The position numbers and the translations under genes are program-made. A stretch of 64,000 nt of DNA from Pomphorhynchus laevis (lineage: Eukaryota; Acanthocephala; Palaeacanthocephala; Echinorhynchida; Pomphorhynchidae). The stretch spans positions 124,001 through 188,000 of the forward strand of contig WNNJ02001602.1 of assembly GCA_012934845.2 (NCBI GenBank), given 5' to 3'. This document shows, in pieces, positions 21,661 through 30,400 of the stretch (the stretch's first letter is position 1; each line of letters begins with the position of its first letter). Under the pieces are notes generated by a model. It had not been told where the DNA came from. It saw only the letters and a program-made list of their open reading frames with translations, and made no database searches.

Positions 21661-23700
21661 ATTTTTACGTGGCATATGCGTGCCAGCGCACGCATTCATG
21701 ACCACAACAAACAAAAATTTAAATCATGTGTCGAGACGGTGTGAACGGAGGAAGTGTTTGAATGTGATAAAGGAGGAAGCGCGGCGGACGTCGAGAGGGA
21801 GTTGATTCCAGGCGAGTGGGCGGCGACGAAGAAGGATCGGATATCATAGTTGTTAGAGTAATTGGGAACGTGGAGTAAGATGTTATGACGGGACTGCAGC
21901 GATAGCGAGGTGTTGCAAGTGTCATCTAAGAAAGGAAGGTTGGTGAACGATGGGAGCCGACAGCGATGAGACGAAAAGTTACGAGTAGAAGGCGGAGTTT
22001 GATGCGGATGTGGATGCTGAGCCAGGAGAGTTTGGCAAGATATGTGGATGTATGGTCAAAGTGTCATAGACGAAAGAGCACTCGAACGGCGGAGTTGATT
22101 ATTCGTTGTAGGGGTAGGATGATGGATTTTGGAGAATTTGCGAAAAGGCTGATGCAGTAATCGTTTTTTTTGGGAAGAGAAGCGATGAAAATAGAGACAT
22201 ACAAGAACGGAAGTCGATAAGGGGGCGGATACGGCGGATGTCACGGACAACTAAGCTAGATGAGCGGACTTTGTTGCGGACGAAAGGTTTAAGGGAGAGG
22301 TGATCATCGAAATGTAAGCCTTGGAAAGTCAAATTGTGAACCGTGGGGATTATTGATAAGGCAAAAGATACAGTGGGTAGATATATGTTTGGTTTACGGG
22401 GGAGGATCGACATCATTTTTGATTTGTCTGGGTTTAGAACGAGATGGAGATTGGAGGGACGTTTGTAGATAGAATAAAGACAGTTCGAGGCAGAAATGCC
22501 GATATCGTGTATGCGATATGCGGGTGCATTAGCATAGATAAGGATGTCATCGGCGTATTACATGACGTTAAAGGAGTAGGGTTTGATAAACGGAGAGAGA
22601 TCGCCAAGCAGAAGAGAGAAAAGCATGGGACCTAAGACTGAACCTGTGGGACCCCGAAAAAAAGGGATGGCAGGGGAGGATGATGACTTAGAGCAGACGG
22701 GAAAGGAACGATTGGATAGATATGAGGCAAACCATGCTACAAATGAAGAAGAAAATACGTAATCATTACGAAGGTAAGGAAGGAGGACGGAGTGGTCGAC
22801 AATGTCGAAGGCGGAGGAGAGGTCGAGTGAGATTAGAACACTACATAGAGCCTTGTCTCGAGAAATGAGTAAGTCGTTGTAAAATTTCATGCAGGAGATT
22901 TCTGTGGAGTAATTAGAGCGAAGCCAGATTGGAAAGGATGTTACAGATTGGATAAGGAGAGATAAGCGTTGATCTGTATTAAGAAGAGGCGTACTAAGAG
23001 CTTAGAAAGAGTGGGGAGTAGTGAAATGGGGCGATAGCTTGAATGAAGTGAGTGGTCGAGCAATTTTTTCTTAAGGAGGGGACGAACGATTGCGGATTTC
23101 CAGTGTGAAGGGAAGATACGACTGCGGATGGACGAGTTAAACAAAGTTGTGAGAAAAGGGGATATCGATGAGCATATGGATTTTAGTATGTGAGTAGGCA
23201 AGAGATTGGCAGGTGAGATTTTGTTGGGCAAGGACATGAGGACAGATGATACTTCGGTAGGAACGGAAGTCCTACCGAAGTTAGGACTTCCTTGGTGAAG
23301 GTGATTTTGATTGAGGGATGTAGGTTTTTGAGAAACGAGACAAAAGGGAAGAGACGGGGTGTCGGGAAGTGAAGACACGGGATTAGAAGTGTATGTGATG
23401 ACAGGATCAGTGGGTTGACAAAGAACATCAGAAACGACTGGGATGGTTTGAGTGTACACGTTGGAGGTTGATATTTTCTTATGGGATAGGTCGCGTATGA
23501 GTTTGTTGGCACAAAAGCCAGATAGGAAGTCTTCTTTAGACTTACTGTTTTCGCATGCGATTGTAGTCCAGACGCTGCAGTCATGTGTTGAGCACTATAT
23601 TTGTAATTGAGCATAGTTGGTGTCAGTCGTAGCTGTCTTCTTACGTCCTCCCATAAACATCATTGTGTGTTTAAACTGTTAAATTTGCTACTGATTGAAA
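21661..23700 (-). mobile_element. LINE with PHD start, RT and 3' hairpin; internally deleted
   Basis: Minus strand. The ORF1 start is at 23,660 (MFMGGRKKT). The PHD-type block (CSTHDCSVW, CANK) follows after an in-frame stop. About 150 bp later the sequence is already RT linker, so most of ORF1 and the whole endonuclease are deleted. The RT shows VSSVLMSLPNKISP, WKSAIVRPLLKKK, SSYRPISLLPTLSKLL, LISLDLSSAFDIVDHSVL, TGSVLGPMLFSLLLGDL, and the C-terminal part to about 21,725. The 3' UTR (21,661-21,720) carries a perfect hairpin GCGTGC-loop-GCACGC at 21,678-21,693 and ends in an A/T-rich tail. Frame breaks: at least four. The leader just upstream of the ATG carries TTAAACACACAAT (23,662-23,674). 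Confidence 0.8.
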
Positions 23701-23781
23701 TGATAAATTTTTCAGCGAGCGGAACTGTAATCAGCTGTAATTTGTTTTAATAATTAGAGAGGTTAACTCTAAAAATTCCGC

Positions 23782-23799
23782 GAGCGGAGCGAGCGGAAA
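23782..23799 (-). repeat. GAGCGGAGCGAG motif between LINE leader and satellite
   Basis: The bases CGAGCGGAGCGAGCGG separate the LINE leader from the satellite. Near-identical GAGCGAAGCGAG motifs lie at 9,701-9,716 and 31,438-31,452, each within the leader of a different retroelement. A partial copy (AGCGAGCGGAAC) is at 23,714-23,725. Confidence 0.6.
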
Positions 23800-23800
23800 C

Positions 23801-24992
23801 GGATTGATCTGGAACTGGATTGATCTCGAACTGGATTGATCTGGAACTGGATTGATCTAGAACTGGATTGATCTGGAACTGGATTGATCTGGAACTGGAT
23901 TGATCTGGAACTGGATTGATCTGGAACTGGATTGATCTGGAACTGGATTGATCTGGAACTGGATTGATCTGGAACTGGATTGATCTGGAACTGGATTGAT
24001 CTGGAACTGGATTGATCTGGAACTGGATTGATCTGGAACTGGATTGATCTGGAACTGGATTGTTCTGGAAGTGGATTGATCTGTAACTGGATTGATCTGT
24101 AACTGGATTGATCTGTAACTGGATTGATCTGTAACTGGATTGATCTGTAACTGGATTGATCTGTAACTGGATTGATCTGTAACTGGATTGATCTGTAACT
24201 GGATTGATCTGTAACTGGATTGATCTGTAACTGGATTGATCTGTAACTGGATTGATCTGTAACTGGATTGATCTGTAACTGGATTGATCTGTAACTGGAT
24301 TGATCTGTAACTGGATTGATCTGTAACTGGATTGATCTGTAACTGGATTGATCTGTAACTGGATTGATCTGTAACTGGATTGATCTGTAACTGGATTGAT
24401 CTGTAACTGGATTGATCTGTAACTGGATTGATCTGTAACTGGATTGATCTGTAACTGGATTGATCTGTAACTGGATTGATCTGTAACTGGATTGATCTGG
24501 AACTGGATTGATCTGGAACTGGATTGATCTGGAACTGGATTGATCTGGAACTGGATTGATCTGGAACTGGATTGATCTGGAACTGGATTGATCTGGAACT
24601 GGATTGATCTGGAACTGGATTGATCTGGAACTGGATTGATCTGGAACTGGATTGATCTGGAACTGGATTGATCTGGAACTGGATTGATCTGGAACTGGAT
24701 TGATCTGTAACTGGATTGATCTGGAACTGGATTGATCTGGAACTGGATTGATCTGGAACTGGATTGATCTGGAACTGGATTGATCTGGAACTGGATTGAT
24801 CTGGAACTGGATTGATCTGAACTGGATTGATCTGGAACTGGATTGATCTGGAACTGGATTGATCTGGAACTGGATTGATCTGGAACTGGATTGATCTGTA
24901 ACTGGATTGATCTGTAACTGGATTGATCTGTAACTGGATTGATCTGGAACTGGATTGATCTGGAACTGGATTGATCTGGAACTGGATTGATT
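23801..24992. repeat. 16-bp satellite array, about 74 units, two variants in blocks
   Basis: Tandem repeat with unit GGATTGATCTGGAACT. Two variants differ at one base (CTGGAACT versus CTGTAACT) and are arranged in runs: G-type from 23,801 to about 24,070, T-type from about 24,078 to 24,490, mostly G-type to about 24,890 with a single T-type unit near 24,705, then three T-type units, then G-type to the end. One 15-bp unit occurs near 24,817. The array is nearly free of other changes, so it is young or actively homogenised. A long minus-strand open frame across it is only a consequence of a 48-bp period without stops. Confidence 0.95.
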
Positions 24993-25889
24993 GTAAGTAC
25001 TTAGTAATCAATAATTGTTAAACTAATCAAATTGTTAATTGTTAAACTAGTCAATAGTTAAACTAGTCGAATCGTTAAACTATTGTAAAACTATATTTTG
25101 ATAGCATTATCTATAAACTACATGCTTTATACGGTTTTCTGATGATTTTTTCAGTAGCAAGTAAAATATAAAAATAAATATTTTTTTTGTCCTGCTCCAA
25201 AATTTGAAATTTAATAAATGGATCAACACCAATTTTTTAGTTATAATATTGATTTCTTAACAACTCCAAATGTTAATATTCCTATTATAGCATAAATTAA
25301 TAATACATAATTATCAATCAGATTTGCTCATTGAGTTATCGTATTTTATACTTTATATAAATTAGAAAAATTATAAATACTAAATGATTTTATAATATTT
25401 TATACAATTAATATTTATATAACGATAAAATGAATTAAATAAATTTTATCGACACATTTTATAAATATTCTTATTTTACTTCATGCAAATGTTAGTACAA
25501 TTATTAAACCAGAAAATAGTGATTTATTTGTATTTCTACCGGTCAAAATACGGAACGGTTCAAACTAAGGTTTTCATTATTCTCATTAAGTTATATTACA
25601 AAACGAGATGAATGTAAATTAGCGTGTAATAGATATAAATCTTAATCAGATTGACTGGTATACGGGTTAAATAACCGACTGCTCATCAGGCATGCAGTTT
25701 GGAGTCGAAAAATTTTATGAAATGTGTTTGCTATCATCCTCTAAGATTTATCAGCTGATGACTGTAATCCGAGATCAATGTATTTTATAATATCAGATGC
25801 ATCGTTGTATATTGATTGTTCGATATTCAGCGATAATTACTCAATATTCACCACATTTTAAATAGTTGATAATATGATCCATTATTGAT
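24993..25889. other. AT-rich spacer
   Basis: No gene recognised. A small degenerate tandem repeat of about 15-17 bp (ATTGTTAAACTAGTC-like) occupies 25,005-25,090 directly after the satellite. The remainder is AT-rich. Confidence 0.5.
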
Positions 25890-26098
25890 GAAGATTTATT
25901 GGAGTTGGATCAAAGAATAGAGGAATTTTTTTATTGATATTTCGCTATCTCTGTTAGCATCTTCCGAAAATACTAAAGATAAAATTACTTCAGAAAATTA
26001 CAAAATGGGTAATTTTCTGAAGATGCTAACAGAGATAGCGAAATATCAATAAAAAAAGATTTCGATTTTCTTTGATCCAGCTCCAATAATTCTTTATT
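25890..26098. mobile_element. Penelope-like element ends in inverted arrangement (fossil)
   Basis: An inverted repeat with arms of about 85 bp (25,890-25,970 and 26,010-26,098) separated by a short spacer. Each arm runs from GGAGTTGGATCAAAG-type sequence at the outside to a CTGANGA/stem/GAAA motif inside. The same kind of end bounds the elements at 51.8-52.4 kb and 48.2-51.1 kb, the latter of which contains a GIY-YIG endonuclease remnant. No coding part remains here, so this is a broken, terminal-only relic. Confidence 0.6.
26017..26047 (+). ncRNA. Hammerhead-like motif of a Penelope-like end
   Basis: CTGAAGA, then a stem GCTA/TAGC with a loop, then GAAATATC. This fits the hammerhead core CUGANGA-stem II-GAAA, with one extra base before the stem. 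Hammerhead motifs in Penelope-like terminal repeats are known. Stems I and III cannot be drawn with certainty. The mirrored copy at 25,936-25,966 (minus strand) is degraded. Confidence 0.45.
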
Positions 26099-27177
26099 CA
26101 CCCTATTGTTCAATGTTTACAGATATTAAACAAAATTGTGTTCATTGTCTGTAAATAATTAGCAAATGTATATGGTAAAGGCTTAGGGTGCTACTTAATA
26201 TAAACCCTGAAGTTACATCATATCTGCAAATAAACAGGATGACCGAGTTAATATGTTTAATACACTGGTTTAGTGGCCTAATGACAATTGTTGGCAGTAT
26301 GGTCATTGTTATCATTACAAGTTAAACATTACTTGAACAACAAGTAGAACCCAAGTGTTCTTAATGCAAACATTTTTGATGGCGGATATAAGTAAGTGCG
26401 TCCTCGGAAACGTTTAAAGCTGATATAATTTCCTACAAAAACGGTGTGTTTGAGTTTGATGCACAGACAATAGCAATGACGACGTGGCTTTGCTCTTATT
26501 GAATCTGTTGCGGTAAATACTTAAATTATTTTGTAAACTAAAGCTAATCGTTGTTTGGAAGAAATTCAAGATATGTGAGTGATATTCACATAGGTTATTG
26601 TCGTTTATCGATTGAAGCATGTTGGTTAAAATATTTACTTAAATATTTAATATATTGTCTTATTAATTCGGCCATGTTAATGAAATCATGTACTGCACAT
26701 TTGATGTTTTGACTAATAAATATATATCTTAATGTTATAGTTACATTTGGTACGTGGTAATAAAGTTAAACGTAATAAAGAATTGACAGAAAATATAATT
26801 TTAAATTAATATGATACAATAATAATTTAAATTATATAATTTAATAAATATTATTTATATTTCATAATAGTTAATATTTTTGTCTCGGTAAATGAATTAC
26901 AAGTAATTGACGTTTAGTTACAGATAATGAATTGTAGAAGTTAAAATTCTGAAAACGTACTGTTGTTTTAACAATTTTCAAATTTTCATCGCTATTTTTA
27001 TCTAATTATTGTTAGCACATGATTGAGGATAACGCATGAAAAAATAATTTATTGAGCGAGCTTTGTATTTTACAGTATTAGTTTATGAGGATAAGAATAA
27101 CCATCTAAAGTAGTTTTACAACATCTAAACAATCAATATACAGTTCAAATAAATAAAAATAAAGATAAATAAAATTT
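26099..27177. other. AT-rich spacer without a recognised gene
   Basis: No conserved coding sequence. A minus-strand frame at 26,414-26,620 (68 codons) has no recognisable motif and AT-driven composition. The last part (27,000-27,177) is the A/T-rich sequence immediately downstream of the RLE retroelement's stop and may include its 3' UTR. Confidence 0.4.
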
Positions 27178-27490
27178 TAAGGAAAAACAGCGTCGCTATT
27201 CTTTTGATTCCGCCTTATCCGTGGACTTGTCTGCCTTTGACGTCTCCCCGTCCACGTTGCTGGATTCGGCAAGCTGTTGCAAGGTGTCTACATATTTGTC
27301 GGCATTTCGTACAGTCACGGTCCTCCGAGGCGGTAAGAAAAACAGCGTCGTTGTCCTCCTCTGTTGCTGCCACATCCGTCGACTTCTCTGCCTCTGACGT
27401 CTTTCCGTTCCCCTTGCTGGATTCGGCAGGCTGTTGAGTGGCGTTCGCGGACACATATTTGTCGGCATCTCGTACAGACCCGGTCCTCCG
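27178..27490. repeat. Tandem duplication, unit about 155 bp, two copies
   Basis: The block AAACAGCGTCG ... CGGTCCTCCGAGGCGG occurs twice in direct order (about 27,182-27,334 and 27,337-27,487), roughly 80 percent alike by eye. In the ORF it makes the end read ADKYV...ESS...ETSKADKSTD twice, once in the used frame and once in another. The duplication lies at the 3' end of the retroelement ORF and sets its final ~90 residues. Confidence 0.8.
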
Positions 27491-30400
27491 AGGCGGATTG
27501 AATCCAGTGACAACAGCTGTGATTTCGTATAATCCAGGTAGCAGAGGCTTCCAATATTGCCTATTACTTGATTTGAATTGATAATTTGATTTGATTCTTT
27601 TGAATAGTCGAAAATCAATATTGACCCTGCGTTGGCGTCTACTGCACATGTATGCTCATCCAGTTCAAAATATTTTGGCACCAATTCTTCGTTTGTTATA
27701 CAAATTGTAAGAGGAGATTTGCGGCTCATTATGCTGGTATTCTGGACGTCAAACGTGTCCATGGTTATTCCCCTTATCACATTGGGCGCATCAGTAAAGC
27801 CACCTGCAACCACAACCTTCCCCAGTCCCTTTGTTTCTTCGCATGTCGTCATGACGCTGAAATTAAGAAATGGGCCTACCAGGCTAACAAGTCGGCTAGG
27901 TGAAATACCCGAGCTTAAGCAGTAGGCTGGGCAAAATCCAAATAATCGATCAGGTATTCGAATTCCTCTCTTCATTGACATAAGAAATACAGACATCACG
28001 AAGTTGTGGCCCGCACTGTCCCCAGCAATCACAAAATTCTGTCCAGTCCAACCTTCACAATCAAAATTTATTAGGTTCGTTTTATTGCAAGGTTGTTCTA
28101 TTCCGATAACGCTCGTCGTGGCCACTACGCCCTCGTTCTCAGTGTTACTACTCTGTGTCACAAGTAAGCGTGTGGGGTATGAGGGTGTCTGTTTGATCGG
28201 GCTTTCATCTTTCCCAGTTTGAAAGTCGAGTACGCCTCCGCTATGTAAGATTCGAAGATTTTGATTGACATCATTGATATGGATGTCCACATTTCTGACT
28301 GTAGGAAGGATGGTTTCTCGAATGACGATTTCTTCGGATAAGGCTGCCACCTGAGTAAGAAATTCCGAAGGGTTGAGACGCGGGGTTGGGTCGTCGTAAA
28401 GACCAACACTGCTTTCTATTATAGGTCTCCCCAAATCTTCGAGGCTCTTGAGAATCGCTTTGGCATTCCCTCTCATCAGGGAGATCGAGACACGCTGAAA
28501 GAGCTGGTTTGCCGCCTTGCTATACGAAATATTGCCTCGCCAAGACATAGATCGGGCAATGAATCTGACAAGTTTTTCCCCCTGGGCGTTCCAACCTCCA
28601 TATGTCTCTATAACTGCGGCCGAGAAACAATACCCACTTTCCTCCATTTTCCGCTTGTATTTTCGGTCCTTGACACATGCTGCATATCTGTCTGCAGCAT
28701 ATCCAGGAATCTTAGCAGCCATGGAAACGTAGGCATTTTGCAGAGGGTTTGTCACCGCAAAATCGACTGCTAGAGGGGGATCCTCGTAAATCAAAATGTC
28801 GGCTGGTCTCTCTCGTAAGTTGCGCACGAGATTGGGTACCTCCTTCGCGACTCTCAGTCCTGCAGAAACTGCCGCCTGAAATATTGTGTCTCGAAGTCCA
28901 TCGTGTCGAATACCGGGGTACCCGCCAAATTGACAGGTTAGGGCGTGGAAACCAAACTTGTCTGCCATTCTAAGGCAGCGTCTGCAACGGTAGTCACCCT
29001 TACAGAGCGGCATTCCCAACCACATACGAAGCAACACCACAAATTCATTCGGCGCAAGATTCATAAGCGTGGCTTTGTTTGGTATAGCCTGCAGCCATGC
29101 ACACGCATGCGGACGCGAAACTGCCAATAATCTGGCTGAATTGGAGCAATCGACGCTTTCCAATAGCTTGCGACGCGAAGTCTCGTCGATGCTGTGAGAA
29201 AGACCCCGTTGATTTGATTGTAGTCCTCTGTCATCATGCGGAAAGTTAGAAATTGCAGATTCAAAACTGGGGAAAGAGTAAGGGTCGAGGTTCGATTGTT
29301 TAGCGACCATTTCCACACTTGAAAGAAACGCCGCTGCGGAGTGTTCGACACAGCTTCGAAGGCCCAATCCTCCCATCTTCAGGGGTAAGCAAGCTTGTGA
29401 CCATGTTTTCTTGTCCGGGTGAATAGACGTTATATTGCTGAAGCAATCTAAGACCAAGTCATCGAAAAGCCGGAAAAATTTTTGAGCGAAGGCGGGATCT
29501 ACCGTACGCATCAGATGATTTACTCGTGCGGCAGATGCGCAATTGCGCAGCAGGATGAAAGCAACCTGAGGGTCCGGCAAGTTTTCTAGTGTCTTTAGGT
29601 CAAGTTGCAGTGCCGGGAGTACCTTATTAATGAGGTGTGATGAGCAGTGTTCCTGGGAACCGACAGGGCTCCCTAGAATTGTGAAGTTGTCTGTTGAATT
29701 AACCAAAGTAATCCCTGGGCATAATCTCTTTACCAGATCGATATTACTAGCCTTTCCTATCAGTTCGGTCTTTTTCCAGTTTAACGACAACCCAATCGCT
29801 GGAAAATCTAAAGAGAGCAGAGATAATGCTTTGCCAACAGCCTCTGGTCTTCCGCCCACTATGCCGTCATCGAGGTACCACAAGTTTAAGCCGATCCCCT
29901 CGATTGTAGATATTGAGGCGATTATCGGTTTCAAAGCTAGGCAAAACAATAAGGGACCAAGAGGATCCCCTTGTTGCACTCCGCTCAAGGATTGAAGAGG
30001 CTCCATGTTCCCAAATCGAAGGTTTGAACCAGATCCATAGCACCAGGATATCCACCTACTTATTTCAGGGAACTCACTCCTTACAGCGTCAATAAAGGAT
30101 CTGCGGCTCAGCGTATTGAAGGCATTGGTAATGTCAACTTTGACCCAAACCCAATCGTCATTCTGGTGTTGAAGATGGTGTAGTCGACGGACTCTATGGA
30201 TAATCTGCTCCATACCGTTTGGCGTAGCGACACCGAGCTGGTGAGGTAAGAGCGATTCTGAAAACCGCGACCGGAGTTTTCGACAAATGCATTTGGCACA
30301 TAAGCGACGTAATGTTTCCCCAATTGCAATGGGGCGGACTCCTCCGTCAGGCTTACTTAAGGCCAGTAGACTAGCTCCAGCTAAGAACGGAGAAAGTTCG

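Noticed and set aside
21602-22635. Plus-strand open frames rich in Arg and Lys
   Set aside because: Shadows of the minus-strand LINE RT.
23801-24992. CRISPR-like array
   Set aside because: Units are contiguous with no spacers, and the DNA is from an animal.
23857-25011. 384-codon minus-strand open frame with repeating INPVPDQSS-like residues
   Set aside because: It is a by-product of the 16-bp satellite: three units make 48 bp without a stop. No start context or non-repetitive part.
27700-27825. Kelch repeat in the fused retroelement ORF
   Set aside because: Only VVVAGGFTD resembles a Kelch strand; no second repeat and no tryptophan in the expected place.
27204-29995. Plus-strand and other-frame ORFs of 60-121 codons within 27.2-31.4 kb
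   Set aside because: Shadows of the long retroelement ORF, except for the short stretch discussed as a carboxypeptidase-like fragment.
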